Assembly (NCBI RefSeq): GCF_008086205.1
Contig: NZ_VSKK01000006.1
Location: 1 to 64,000, forward strand
Reading direction: 5' to 3'
DNA: 64,000 bases
DNA from: Bizionia myxarmorum
GTDB lineage: Bacteria > Bacteroidota > Bacteroidia > Flavobacteriales > Flavobacteriaceae
Every line of letters begins with the position of its first letter. Position 1 is the stretch's first letter. The translations under genes were made by a program, and so were the position numbers. Below, piece by piece: positions 19,115 to 28,697 of the stretch. The notes under the pieces were generated by a model. The model searched no databases. It was not told the DNA's origin and was given only the letters and a program-made list of their open reading frames with translations.

Positions 19115-20587
19115 ATGAAACAACTACTTCTAAATTTTATTGCCACCATCGGTATTATAAGCATGGTATCGGCACAAGGCTATACCACACCCAATACAGG
19201 AACGGTATTTACTTTAAATGATTTGGTGACAGCGAGTCCGGCTACAATTTCAGTTTCCGGAACTACCTATACGCTTACGGATGCGCTGACTATTTCGGCA
19301 TCAGATACGTTTTTGATAGATTCAGATGTCACTTTAGAAATAGGAGAAGACATACGCATTACCGTATTTGGAACTTTTATTGTAAATGCCACAAACGTTG
19401 TTTTTACCGCTATTGATCCAGCGGCTCCCTTTGATGGCTTTCGATTTGAAGAATTTTCAGATATCAACATTCAAAATGCGACCATAGAATATGGTGGTGG
19501 TTTGCGCGTGCTTACAGAAACGTTTACTATCAATAACTGTATAATTACCAATAATGGTTCTGGTGTGGCATCTAGTGGTGTTATTACTTTGTCCCGAGGC
19601 ATGGCTCAAATTACCAATAATACCATCACATTTAATCAAACGCCCGCCATTAGTTCGGGTGCTAATAGTGCGGTTTCACCTTATATATTTAATAATTATA
19701 TAGAGGGTAATAACATTGCAAATTCCAACCGACCGCAAATAAATATGGGAACGACTATGGCTGCAAACCCGATTCAAATTATACAAAACACGATTAAAGG
19801 CGATCGTACTTTGGACAAAGTAGGCGGTATTGCCATATCAAATTTTGTGGGCGGAACCATTAACGCCATAATTGATGACAATATTATAATAGACCACCGC
19901 TACGGATTAACCATCGTGGGGAATAACTCATTTGCTTATATTAGAAATAATGTCATTGAAAACAATGATACTCAAGGTAGTCCAAACGTGGGTGGAAGTG
20001 GCATTTCATTAAATACGTCTGCTGCAGGAATGGAAGTTATTGCTAGCGGAAACACAATTAGTGGCAATCTTTGGGGAATTACGTTAATCGGCCAGGCCTC
20101 CATCAATTTAGGAGATGGAGCCGCGAATCCAGGGCAGAATGTTTTTTCTGAAAATGGAAACGGAGGTCTTACCTATGCGCTTTACAATAACACGCCTAAT
20201 CCCGTGATGGCTATGAATAACTGTTGGGATGAAAGTAATTTACCCAACACGCTTGCGGATGCGGAAGCCGTTATTTTTCATCAAACCGATGATGCTAATT
20301 TAGGATTGGTAACTTTTGATCCTGTAAATTGTAGTTTTTTAAGTGTAGATGAACAACAATTAGCTACTATAATGATTTATCCGAATCCAACAGATGGTCA
20401 ATTTAATCTATCTAATAATACGGTATTTAATCAAATGAATGTTTACAGCATAGACGGAAAACTTATTATGCAAAAAACACTTCAATTAGGTGGATCAGAC
20501 ATGTTCTTGGATCTGAATTCTGGTATTTATATTTTAGAATTGAATGGCCGAAATGCTAGAACTATTAAGAAATTGGTAATTAAATAA
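19115..20587 (+). CDS. T9SS-sorted secreted right-handed beta-helix protein
   Basis: The 490-residue protein has a signal peptide (LLLNFIATIGIISMVSAQ). The central region is made of short repeated strands with Asn ladders typical of parallel beta-helices (INNCIITNNGSG, ITNNTITFNQTP, FNNYIEGNNI, IRNNVIENNDT, ISGNLWGITLIGQASI). The C-terminus (TIMIYPNPTDGQFNL... MNVYSIDGKLI... SGIYILEL) is a type A T9SS sorting domain. This fold is used by polysaccharide lyases and adhesins; no catalytic signature is recognised. Its own terminator follows. Confidence 0.88.
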   Translation: MKQLLLNFIATIGIISMVSAQGYTTPNTGTVFTLNDLVTASPATISVSGTTYTLTDALTISASDTFLIDSDVTLEIGEDIRITVFGTFIVNATNVVFTAIDPAAPFDGFRFEEFSDINIQNATIEYGGGLRVLTETFTINNCIITNNGSGVASSGVITLSRGMAQITNNTITFNQTPAISSGANSAVSPYIFNNYIEGNNIANSNRPQINMGTTMAANPIQIIQNTIKGDRTLDKVGGIAISNFVGGTINAIIDDNIIIDHRYGLTIVGNNSFAYIRNNVIENNDTQGSPNVGGSGISLNTSAAGMEVIASGNTISGNLWGITLIGQASINLGDGAANPGQNVFSENGNGGLTYALYNNTPNPVMAMNNCWDESNLPNTLADAEAVIFHQTDDANLGLVTFDPVNCSFLSVDEQQLATIMIYPNPTDGQFNLSNNTVFNQMNVYSIDGKLIMQKTLQLGGSDMFLDLNSGIYILELNGRNARTIKKLVIK

Positions 20588-20608
20588 TATTTTGAATAGG
20601 TACTAATT

Positions 20609-20639
20609 GAAAGCTCTACCTTTTGGGTGAAGCTTTTTT
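20609..20639 (+). terminator. Terminator of the beta-helix protein gene
   Basis: Stem AAAGCTctACC / GGTgaAGCTTT followed by a T-run. Confidence 0.82.
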
Positions 20640-20669
20640 GTTAGTTTTTCTTATGAATAAATTTATTTT

Positions 20670-21239
20670 TTATGAAATTTTATTCGCCATAAACCACTGA
20701 ATACCAATTAGGGTTTTAGCATCTTGAAAGTGATTCTTTTTAGTCAAATCAAACACTTCTTGCGTTTTTATTTTAACTAACTGAATATCTTCTTTTTCGT
20801 TTATCATGCCGCTACCTTCAAAAACCTTGTTAGAAGCAGTAACTTCGGAATAATAAAGAAAAATACGTTCAGAAGTTCCACCAGGGGAAACAAAAAAGGA
20901 ACTTATAAATTCAATGTTGTTTACCTGATAACCAATTTCTTCTTCAACTTCCTTAAGTACTCTATGTTCGGGTTCTTCGTTAGGTTCTATAGAACCTGCG
21001 GTTAATTCCAATATCCAACCATCGGTTTCTTTAATGGTTGGATATCTGAATTGCTTGGTAAACAGTAAAGAATCCGTGTCTTTTTCATAAAGTAGAATAG
21101 CTACAGAATCCCCTCTTTCAAAACAAAACCGTTCCACGTCTACCGTATCACCGTTAAATAAGTCGTGAGTAATTTTCGCCTTTTTTATTTGGAAGAAATC
21201 ATCAAATAGTATGTCTTCTTTTAAGATTTGATATTTCAT
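20670..21239 (-). CDS. NUDIX hydrolase (ADP-ribose/GDP-sugar pyrophosphatase-like)
   Basis: The 189-residue protein has a complete Nudix box at residues 82-104: G(x5)E then KEVEEEIGY, with Lys replacing the usual Arg of REUxEExGU. The preceding FRYPTIKETDGWILELTAGSIE is typical of the ADP-sugar pyrophosphatase / NudK group. These cytosolic enzymes hydrolyse nucleoside diphosphate sugars. The exact substrate is not determined by the sequence. It lies 87 bp downstream of the glutamate-synthase-like gene on the same strand. Confidence 0.9.
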   Translation of the reverse strand: MKYQILKEDILFDDFFQIKKAKITHDLFNGDTVDVERFCFERGDSVAILLYEKDTDSLLFTKQFRYPTIKETDGWILELTAGSIEPNEEPEHRVLKEVEEEIGYQVNNIEFISSFFVSPGGTSERIFLYYSEVTASNKVFEGSGMINEKEDIQLVKIKTQEVFDLTKKNHFQDAKTLIGIQWFMANKIS

Positions 21240-21326
21240 ATTTTTTGAAATTTCAGCGTATTCAAATTTAAGTTCAAACAGGTAATTTCTTATTATAAAC
21301 CAAAATTAAACGACATCAAAAGCCCT

Positions 21327-22922
21327 TTATGGATGAATGCCCCAACGTGTTTTATCAGCAAATAGGAAATCCAGTTTATATTTCTCTGGGATTTCGCCAT
21401 TAACCATAGATCCAGGTTTTATAGAGGGGAAAAGCTCTTCATACGTAATCATATCATTAAAGGAAATACGACGATAAATGTGCATACGAGTTAAGTTTTT
21501 CGTTTCATCTAAACCAGTAGCGCCTAAAAGCTCCACAAAGTTTTTAATAGTTAATTCGTGATATTTAGCAACGCGGACTTTTTTATCTTCAGGAACCAAA
21601 CCTTTCGTTAATTTTGGATCTTGCGTGGTAATACCGGTAGGGCATTTGTTGGTGTTACAAAGTAGCGCTTGAATACATCCTAATGATAACATCATGGCGC
21701 GGGCCTGATAACATGCATCCGCACCCAAAGCAACGGCGCGTGCAATATGAAAAGCAGATGAAATTTTACCTGAAGCAATAATTTTAATATGTTGTCTAAT
21801 TCCCATGCCAACCAGAATATTATGAACAAAATCTAAACCGTCAATTAAAGGGGCACCCACATAATTACTAAATTCAGGTGGTGCCGCTCCAGTTCCACCT
21901 TCACCACCATCTACGGCAATATAGTCTGGATAAATGTCCAGTTCTACCATAGCCTGACAAATGGAAATAAATTCACTTTTATAACCAATACATAATTTAA
22001 ATCCAACAGGTTTTCCTCCAGATAAAACCCGTAATTCTTGAATGAATTTTACCATGGCCATTGGCGTATCAAAAGCAGAATGATAGGGAGGAGATATAAC
22101 CTTAGTGTGTGGTTGAATGTGACGAATTCTAGCAATTTCTTCCGAATTTTTTTCTGCTGGTAATATACCACCGTGTCCAGGTTTGGCACCTTGTGAAATT
22201 TTAAGTTCAATCATTTTTACATGCGGATGTTTGGACTTTTCGGCAAAGAGCTCCGGATTGAACTTCCCGTCTTCCGTGCGACAGCCAAAATAACCCGTTC
22301 CAATTTGCCAAATGATATCGCCCCCATGCATTAAATGATAATCACTCAAACCACCTTCTCCGGTGTTATGTGCAAAGTTTCCAATTTTAGCACCGGCATT
22401 TAAAGCTTCAACAGCAGCCGAACTTAGAGATCCAAAACTCATAGCTGAAATATTCAATATACTAGCAGAATATGGCTGCTTACAATCCTTATTACCAATC
22501 AGTATCCGCGGATCACTATCTAAAGTATCAAATTCCTTGGGTGCAATAGAGTGGCAAATCCATTCATAACCTTCGGCATACACATCTAATTGTGTTCCAA
22601 AAGGAATGGTATCACGCACACCTTTTGCTCTTTGGTACACCGTAGAACGATCTACACGGTTAAATGGACGCCCATCAATATCCGATTCAATGAAATACTG
22701 GTACATTTTTGGTCGCAGATCTTCTAAAACAAAGCGCAGTCTACCTAATACAGGATAATTTCTCATGATGGTATGTTTCGTTTGAAACACATCGTAATAG
22801 CCCAAAATAGTAAAGCCTAGCACAAGAGCAAAAAGCACATACCAACTGGAATTTAAAAACATGCCTAGCGCGAGAGATACTAATAATGAAATAGTAGAAA
22901 TGATATAAAATTGAGTACGCAT
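21327..22922 (-). CDS. FMN-binding glutamate synthase family protein
   Basis: The 531-residue protein has two N-terminal membrane helices (YIISTISLLVSLALGMFL and WYVLFALVLGFTILGYY). It then has the Glu_synthase FMN barrel: ISAMSFGSLSSAAVEALNAG, NTGEGGLSDYHL, EIKISQGAKPGHGG-type ELKISQGAKPGHGGILP, AVDGGEGGTGAAPPEF, and the cluster region LGCIQALLCNTNKCPTGITTQDP with cysteines for a 3Fe-4S cluster. It lacks the amidotransferase domain of GltB, so it is a stand-alone flavin/Fe-S protein, membrane-attached, whose substrate is unknown. The zone of decayed genes starts directly upstream of it. Confidence 0.92.
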   Translation of the reverse strand: MRTQFYIISTISLLVSLALGMFLNSSWYVLFALVLGFTILGYYDVFQTKHTIMRNYPVLGRLRFVLEDLRPKMYQYFIESDIDGRPFNRVDRSTVYQRAKGVRDTIPFGTQLDVYAEGYEWICHSIAPKEFDTLDSDPRILIGNKDCKQPYSASILNISAMSFGSLSSAAVEALNAGAKIGNFAHNTGEGGLSDYHLMHGGDIIWQIGTGYFGCRTEDGKFNPELFAEKSKHPHVKMIELKISQGAKPGHGGILPAEKNSEEIARIRHIQPHTKVISPPYHSAFDTPMAMVKFIQELRVLSGGKPVGFKLCIGYKSEFISICQAMVELDIYPDYIAVDGGEGGTGAAPPEFSNYVGAPLIDGLDFVHNILVGMGIRQHIKIIASGKISSAFHIARAVALGADACYQARAMMLSLGCIQALLCNTNKCPTGITTQDPKLTKGLVPEDKKVRVAKYHELTIKNFVELLGATGLDETKNLTRMHIYRRISFNDMITYEELFPSIKPGSMVNGEIPEKYKLDFLFADKTRWGIHP

Positions 22923-22965
22923 AATTGAAATTTTATAAAGTAATTATTTGGGTAGAATTTTTATG

Positions 22966-23262
22966 TTATTCAGCCAGCAAAGTTATTAAATTAGAAACGG
23001 ACATAATGTGTATCGCTTCAGTATCTTTTATAATTTCTAAAAAATGTTCTAGGCCGACCGGTATCATGCTGGTATGGCTAACTATTAGAGCAATGTCTTC
23101 ACCTTGTATTTTTAAAATAGCCCGTCCTTTTATGATGATCTAAATAAGCGCTTACACGGATAGATATTTTGGACCTATGGTTTGAGCCTTTGCCATTAAT
23201 TTAACTTTAAAAACGGTAACTGTATCTAAAAATGGCGTTTTAAAAATGTTGGGAACGTTCAT
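22966..23262 (-). pseudogene. Small degraded gene with two in-frame stops, unknown product
   Basis: From an ATG at 23262 one frame runs 99 codons to a TAA at 22966. It is interrupted by TAA and then TAG four codons later, about codon 37-41. The N-terminal piece reads MNVPNIFKTPFLDTVTVF and the C-terminal piece contains KGRAILKIQGEDIALIVSH and LEHFLEIIKDTEAIHIMS, which look like real coding sequence. I do not recognise the family. It lies just upstream of the glutamate-synthase-like gene. Confidence 0.5.
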
Positions 23263-23689
23263 TATGAGTCCTAATGCAAATGATGAATTACGCCAATATA
23301 TAAAATTACATAAAATTATTCAGAGACTGAATAGGAGTGGGGATGATGTTTTAAAATGTTTATGTACTTAAGTGAATGCTGACTTTAGCTATTACATTGT
23401 TTTGATAATTTGTAACCATTTAAAAGTGCTGGATAGAGTGAACACGATTTTAGATTTATAATTTAAGGTTTTTTGCTTGTGGTTTTACGGGATTCATTAA
23501 GAAAAGAGATTCTGAAATTTTTAAAATTGATAGATCGCGAATAAAACTTTATAATTTTATTTTACAACTAAAATTAAGGGTAGTATTTGTTTATAAATTG
23601 CTGGTTATTACAAATGCCGACAAAATGCCGTTCTAATTAGCGTAAAATCAATAATAATCCTGTTTTTAAGCTTTCAATGTAAAAACTAC
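23263..23689. other. Non-coding stretch inside the decay zone
   Basis: About 430 bp without a convincing gene. A 36-codon frame at 23264-23371 (+; MSPNANDELRQYIKLHKIIQ) looks protein-like but has no support. It may be another relic. Confidence 0.4.
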
Positions 23690-23797
23690 ATGACCGAACT
23701 AACCCAACAACTACAAACCCAACATCTACAAACCCTACTCTGGAATATTGCCAACACCCTTCGCGGTAAAATGAATGCTGACTATTTTAAAAATTAA
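23690..23797 (+). pseudogene. hsdM: N-terminal stub of a type I restriction methyltransferase (HsdM)
   Basis: The 35-codon frame contains LLWNIANTLRGKMNADYFKN, which matches the start of HsdM proteins (LWxxANxLRGxMDAxxFKxY). It then stops. No methylase catalytic domain, hsdS or hsdR remains are visible nearby. This looks like the residue left after deletion of a type I restriction-modification locus. Confidence 0.7.
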
Positions 23798-23908
23798 TAC
23801 CATAGGAATGTTAATTTTGCTAGCCTAAACCGAACTGGAAAACGGCAAGTCTTTAAAATAGTAGACAACAGCAAGCAATTTCTGATACCTAATATTATAC
23901 AATAACTC

Positions 23909-24676
23909 TTACTTTTCGATCCATTCGCGAAAAGAGCTCGTATGACTTTGACTGGTTTTAAGGTAGTTTTTACCAGCTTTTATTTTTATAGCTAAACTGT
24001 TTTTTGTGTAACGCTCTATTTTTTCTACGTGTTGTTTATTTATGATTGTACTGCGGTTTATTCTGAAAAAATACACAGGATTTACCTGTTGTTCTATCTG
24101 TTTTTAAGTGAGTTAATTAAGTAAATGTTTCTTGCCTGTTATATCAAACGCAAAAATAACACTCTCACAGGCTTCAAAAAAAGTAATGTTTTCGGCGTCA
24201 ATAAAGTAAATTCCTTGATGCGTGTTAATAGAAAAGCGTTTTTTAAAAACTTTTTTTTTGAAGTTCTGTTGAATAAGTTTTGTAAGATTGTTCAGTTGTT
24301 CATGTTCTTTATAAGAGGAATTTCGAAATAGCAGAAACTTATCCCAAGCTGCTTGAAAACGTTCTTGAGAAAATGGTTTTAATAAATAGGCAATACCGTT
24401 GCTTTCAAAGGCATTCATTAAAAACTGATCATACGCAGTTGTGAAAATAATAGGGCAAGACACTTGAACCCTCCTATAAATTTCAAAAGCATTACCGTCT
24501 AACAATTCAATATCTGAAAAAATCACATCTACATGGGTATGATTAAGAAATTCAATCGCTCCTACTACAGTATCAATCTCTGCAACAACTTCGGTTTTGC
24601 TGTCTAATGCTTCTAGAAATCTATTTAACTTCTTTCTTGCAGGGATTTCGTCTTCAATAATGAGTATTTGTATCAC
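23909..24676 (-). pseudogene. LytTR response regulator, inactivated by two nonsense codons
   Basis: The full frame from ATG 24676 to TAA 23909 is 256 codons, the normal length of LytR/AgrA regulators. The receiver is well preserved (ILIIEDEIPARKKLNRFLE, phospho-acceptor region DVIFSDIELLDG, YLLKPFSQERF). The LytTR domain start ISINTHQG-type (FSINTHQGIYFIDAENITFFEA) is followed by a TAA at 24113 and another TAA three codons further. The same frame then continues perfectly (NPVYFFRINRSTIINKQHVE... YLKTSQSHTSSFREWIEK). Without the C-terminal half it cannot bind DNA. Its kinase partner is also dead. Confidence 0.88.
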
Positions 24677-25704
24677 GGGCTTAATATATTAATTTTAGGA
24701 ATGGTTACAGAAAATGTGCTATCAGTGTTTTGAATTTCAATAACATTCTTGGTTAAAAATTTATATTGCTCATGTAAGTTATTTAAGGCTCTGCCTGAAG
24801 TTTGTTTTACATTTCGTTTGGCAATACAATTGTTTGTTATCTTGATGTTTTTGTCTATGTAAATGCGAATATAAACGGGTTTTTTTGAAGTTCCTATATT
24901 ATGTTGAACGGCATTTTCAATTAATAATTGGAGGGTAAGCGGTATGATAAAGCCATCGCTATTATGGTTTTCAATAACTAATTGATAGGCGTTTCCATAT
25001 TTATGCTGAATCAATTTGAAATAGTGTTCAGCAAAAATGGACTCTTCTTCAATAGTAATAAATTTCTTATCTGTTGCTTGCAAAACATATCTGTAAATAT
25101 CTGCAAATTCATTCAAAAAATAAGATGCTTTGTTTTTATCTTCATATATCAGTAGATCCAAAACATTCAGATTATTAAAGAGAAAATGAGGGTTAAGTTG
25201 GGTTTTAATTTGATTGATTTTACTTTCTGAAAGTGCTTGGTTATAAATATTTAGAAGCTTCTGTTTTTTAATATTTTGCTGATAATAATAATATACCAAA
25301 AAAAAACTACCATATATAAAGTCATCTAATAGATTTGAAAACACAGACAAAATAAGGGTTTGCTGATTGAAGTTTCGTTCAATATTACCAAATGCAAAAG
25401 CAATTATAAATCCAATTGTTTACATGGTAATTAGAAAAATAAAAAGTGAAGCACCAAATATTTTCAACAACTCATTTATTCCAAAAACACCAGACTTTTG
25501 CTAGATTCTGATAAATAGGAGTAGGATTAAAAAAAGAATACATACTGAAATAAGAGTAGCAAAAGCTGATTCTGGGGTAAATATGTATGCATTAATTACG
25601 CGTCTTACTACAATACGCGTATAAACGGATTGTAAATAGGCAAACATTAAAATGAACACCAAAAAGTGTCGATGAGAATATACAGTATTTAGCAGTTTTT
25701 TCAT
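24673..25704 (-). pseudogene. LytS-type sensor histidine kinase, inactivated by two nonsense codons
   Basis: One frame of 344 codons runs from ATG 25704 to 24673. The N-terminal membrane part (HRHFLVFILMFAYLQ, LISVCILFLILLLFIRI) ends in a TAG at 25501. It resumes (SGVFGINELLKIFGASLFIF), meets a TAA about 30 codons later, and then continues through the kinase core QIKTQLNPHFLFNNLNVLDL (phospho-acceptor His) and the ATPase motif TLQLLIENAVQHN. It overlaps the regulator gene by 4 bp, as such pairs usually do. The catalytic core alone is still an open frame but lacks the sensor. Confidence 0.87.
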
Positions 25705-25761
25705 TTGTTACAAAATGTAGAAATAGCACTATATTACTACAGTGCTATTTTTGTAAATATA

Positions 25762-26495
25762 TTATTTAACTTTTTCTGGGAAAGATGCAATGGTATTTCC
25801 TTTCTCGTCAAAGAAGTCGAGTTTAGCGTTGTTGTCTTTATCTACATAAAACATAGCCTTTGGGCTTCCTTTATCATCAAAAAGAAACAAACCGTTATTT
25901 TGACTTCTTGTTTTTCCCAGCATTACACTTGGTACACCACCTATTAACCCTTGTTCTTCATATTCCTTTTGTTTATTATGCATAGCTTTTGGGTCTTTCT
26001 TACCAAGCTCATCCAATTCCTTCATTATTTCAGATGTTTTCATTTGAGATTCTTTACTTGGACGGTCATTAAACGATAAGCTACTGCTCACAAATCGTCT
26101 GTCATCTTTTTGATAATCTTGGGTCAATAATTGCATTACTTGGTCGCCATCATAGTGGTCATATGTTAGTGATAGTACCGAACTGTGACCGTTTTTATTT
26201 TTTTGGCCGTCATAAATATTTCCATTCGGTTGCTACCAATTGTTCAGAAACCATTGTATTTCTATCCTTCATTTTAAGTGACATTATTGCATTATAAAAA
26301 CTATGATTGCCTTGAATCGCATAATCTCAAATTTCATTGCGAATAAATTCTTCTAAATGATTATTAATTAAATCGTGTTCGGCAGTCAAGCAAGCATCTT
26401 TTCCTATTTTAGGCTTTTACATTTGCTTCAATAAAGCCTCATTTTCTAAAATACTATGAATGTATTTTAAGTTTTTTCTGTTTTGTATTATTCAT
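25762..26495 (-). pseudogene. Degraded gene of unknown function
   Basis: The C-terminal 124 codons (25762-26136) are open and look real (FLFDDKGSPKAMFYVDKDNN, LDFFDEKGNTIASFPEKV). Coding signal continues upstream in the same frame (NGNIYDGQKNKNGHSSVLSL) to a frameshift near 26230. It then runs in another frame (ACLTAEHDLINNHLEEFIRN, GNHSFYNAIMSLKMKDRNTM) broken by a TGA and a TAA, back to an ATG at 26495 (MNNTKQKK) with one more indel. The repeated DxxGxxxxxFxxD pattern at the C-terminus resembles small secreted bacterial proteins. I do not recognise the family. Confidence 0.65.
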
Positions 26496-26526
26496 AATTT
26501 ATTCTTTTTATAATTACTGATATAAT

Positions 26527-26922
26527 TTAAATTGTAACGCTTTGTTTTTCTTGCATGGCAAGACCAGCAAGTGTTGTAGTTAATGCGACGTGTATCATAA
26601 TATTCATCCAATTTCCAGATGGAATATGAACTAATACTAAAGCCATAAGCATTACGAATGCCAGAAAAGTATATGCAAAAAAAGTTTGTTTGTTAATTAG
26701 CAATAAAATACCCGCAATAAGCTCAAGTAATGCCAATAATGCTCCAAGTGCATAAGTTCCTGTATCGCCTAGAAAGGTAAGTCCGCTTTCTTTTAAGAAG
26801 TCTGCCATATTCTGCAAACCAACGCCACCCAAAAAGCCTTCAATAAATTTTTCCAATCCACCCCAAATAAAAAGTAGTGCAAACCCTATTCGGATAATTA
26901 AATTTCCTATTCCTGTTTTCAT
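26527..26922 (-). CDS. DoxX family membrane protein
   Basis: The 131-residue protein has four predicted helices and the DoxX layout (NLIIRIGFALLFIWGGLEKF at the start, YALGALLALLELIAGILLLI, FAYTFLAFVMLMALVLVHI). DoxX relatives interact with terminal oxidases or thiol-redox systems, but their function is poorly defined. It is intact and divergently transcribed from an AraC regulator across about 125 bp, so it may be that regulator's target. A second, dead DoxX gene lies at 50.7-51.1 kb. Confidence 0.85.
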   Translation of the reverse strand: MKTGIGNLIIRIGFALLFIWGGLEKFIEGFLGGVGLQNMADFLKESGLTFLGDTGTYALGALLALLELIAGILLLINKQTFFAYTFLAFVMLMALVLVHIPSGNWMNIMIHVALTTTLAGLAMQEKQSVTI

Positions 26923-27046
26923 ATTTATGTAGTTTAAATGTTACCATACAAAGATAGTATTGGTCTGTAGTTTAGTCTCTATAGATAATTCCCAGCGTAT
27001 TGTATATAACACCGATATTTTGTTTAAAATTTCGTTAATTTACAAT

Positions 27047-27898
27047 ATGAAATTAGAATATCAAGGTGTCATCGAAGATAGCTCATTTATTTTGACCAAC
27101 TTTAATTGTGCGCCAGCGCAACAATTACTGGAAAACAAAGGATTGTATAAAATAATTTGGGCTAGAGAAAATGACTGTTCCATTACAGTGGATGGTTACA
27201 GTTTTCTTTTAAAAAAGCACCAAATCCTTTTTAGCACTACTTTAAATATTCTTGATATCCCAAAGAAATCTGGAATTATAGCCATCGCTTTTAACCGAGA
27301 ATTTTACTGCATTAGAGATCACGACCACGAGGTTTCTTGTAATGGAATGTTGTTCTTTGGTTCTTCACAACCACCTGTAATTACGCTTTCTGAAAAAGAG
27401 GTAAAAAGTTTTGAAACAATTTTTTCAGTTTTTCAAGAAGAATTTGAAACGTGTGATCATATCCAAGGGGAAATGCTACGTGTAATGTTGAAGCGCTTAC
27501 TTATTAAATCAACCCGATTGGTTAGAGATATCCAAGGCATACAAGATTTACCAAGCTCTCAAATGGAATTGTTGCGAAAATTCCATATTCTCGTAGAGCA
27601 ACATTTTAGGGAAAAGCATAAAGTAACAGATTATGCTGAACTATTGTTCAAGTCGCCCAAGACTATTTCAAATGTTTTTAATAAAGCTGGTTATCCTTCG
27701 CCGTTGACCGTAATTAATGAACGTATAATATTAGAGGCAAAACGGTTGTTGTTATTTTCAGATAAAACAGCAGAGCAGATTTCTTACGAATTAGGATATA
27801 AAGAAGGGGGGCATTTCTCAAAATTCTTTAAATCACATTGTGATTTGCCACCTGTAGAATTTAGAGAGAGCAATCCAGAGAAAAGAAAAACCGTCTAA
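27047..27898 (+). CDS. AraC family transcriptional regulator
   Basis: The start is placed at ATG 27047 (MKLEYQGVIEDSSFI); the frame is open 29 codons further upstream but that part does not look like coding sequence. The 283-residue protein has an N-terminal cupin-like sensing part (ENDCSITVDGYSFLLKKHQI) and a C-terminal double helix-turn-helix (DYAELLFKSPKTISNVFNKA and AEQISYELGYKEGGHFSKFF). It is divergent from doxX and convergent with the cupredoxin-like gene. The effector is unknown. Confidence 0.92.
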   Translation: MKLEYQGVIEDSSFILTNFNCAPAQQLLENKGLYKIIWARENDCSITVDGYSFLLKKHQILFSTTLNILDIPKKSGIIAIAFNREFYCIRDHDHEVSCNGMLFFGSSQPPVITLSEKEVKSFETIFSVFQEEFETCDHIQGEMLRVMLKRLLIKSTRLVRDIQGIQDLPSSQMELLRKFHILVEQHFREKHKVTDYAELLFKSPKTISNVFNKAGYPSPLTVINERIILEAKRLLLFSDKTAEQISYELGYKEGGHFSKFFKSHCDLPPVEFRESNPEKRKTV

Positions 27899-27916
27899 AT
27901 TATTTTTAGACGGTTT
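27886..27916 (-). terminator. Terminator between AraC and cupredoxin-like genes
   Basis: A perfect 12-bp stem (AAACCGTCTAAA / TTTAGACGGTTT, loop TTATT) overlaps the AraC stop codon. On the minus strand it is followed by TTTTTCTTTTC, so it mainly serves the cupredoxin-like gene. Confidence 0.85.
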
Positions 27917-27938
27917 AACAAAGAAAAGTTTTATAAAC

Positions 27939-28322
27939 TTAATTAACTAAAAGTGTATATTCTGGTGTTGGGTTTAATGGGCAGAAGTAAACATATTCGC
28001 CTTTTTTTAAAGTCACTTCCTTTGTTTTTGAAGTGCTTCCGGTTTTCACAGGTTCAGTTACATAAGCTGCTTTTATGTGGTTTGCTTCATCAGTATTTCC
28101 CTTTGGAGCAAGCACGAAACCTACTTCGTGGGCTACATCTTTATTTGCGATTTCAAAAACATAAGTACCTTCTTTTAGGGTTAATGTTTTTTGTTTAAAC
28201 TCACCATCTGTTTGTTCTAAAGAAATGGTTTGTACACCGTTTTCTTTGCCTTCATTTTTGTCTTGACCACAAGAACTAAGGACAAAAAGGCTCATTAATA
28301 GGACTGTTGTAATTGCTTTCAT
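27939..28322 (-). CDS. Cupredoxin-like lipoprotein
   Basis: The 127-residue protein has a lipoprotein signal (LMSLFVLSSCGQDK) and one small beta-sandwich domain. Type 1 copper-site residues are partly present: His in DVAHEVGFVLAP and Cys in YVYFCPLNPTPEY. The usual second His after the Cys is missing; Glu occupies the region. It may bind copper differently or not at all. A periplasmic electron-transfer or copper-handling role is inferred from the fold. It is monocistronic with a strong terminator. Confidence 0.75.
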   Translation of the reverse strand: MKAITTVLLMSLFVLSSCGQDKNEGKENGVQTISLEQTDGEFKQKTLTLKEGTYVFEIANKDVAHEVGFVLAPKGNTDEANHIKAAYVTEPVKTGSTSKTKEVTLKKGEYVYFCPLNPTPEYTLLVN

Positions 28323-28697
28323 AAAAATTTATTTTTATTTTCAAATAATTTGTTTGTTATGTTCTTTTGAACACTACAAAGATTTGGTTTTTTGAGAAAC
28401 ATCATATTATATCTTTATCCCATAAGTTTATATATTGTTCCCGAGCGTGATTATTATTATTATTGATTAAAAAAGTTAGTTAGTGAGTCAAAATATTCAA
28501 TTTCGATGATACGTTGGCAAAAAGCTCTTTTGTTTTTTTAAGAAGTTGGTGGCGCGTTTTGAAAAAAAACAATTCTGCCTTTCGTGAGTTGCTTTTTTTA
28601 GCCTTGCACTTAACGTTTGTGTGTATGGACGGTAGCGTATTAAAGAATGAACCATTCCAAGTATAATTCTACGTGAAAATTCCGTATGGATTTTCCA
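28323..28697. other. Intergenic stretch with relic sequence
   Basis: No gene is supported. It contains a short (TTA)4 run at 28451-28462. Around 28610-28640 (GTGTGTATGGACGGTAGCG) it resembles the intergenic repeat seen near 59635. Short frames here have no coding character. Confidence 0.4.

Noticed and set aside
22925..23143. 72-codon plus-strand frame
   Set aside because: It is antisense to the more protein-like minus-strand relic at 22966-23262 and has no family features.
23820..23905. Further hsd sequence after the HsdM stub
   Set aside because: The short frame (NRTGKRQVFKIVDNSKQF) could not be matched to HsdM, HsdS or HsdR with confidence.
23909..25704. Stop codons in the LytS/LytTR pair as programmed recoding or amber suppression
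   Set aside because: Different stops (TAG and TAA) at unrelated places, no recoding signals, and many other decayed genes around make mutation the simpler reading.
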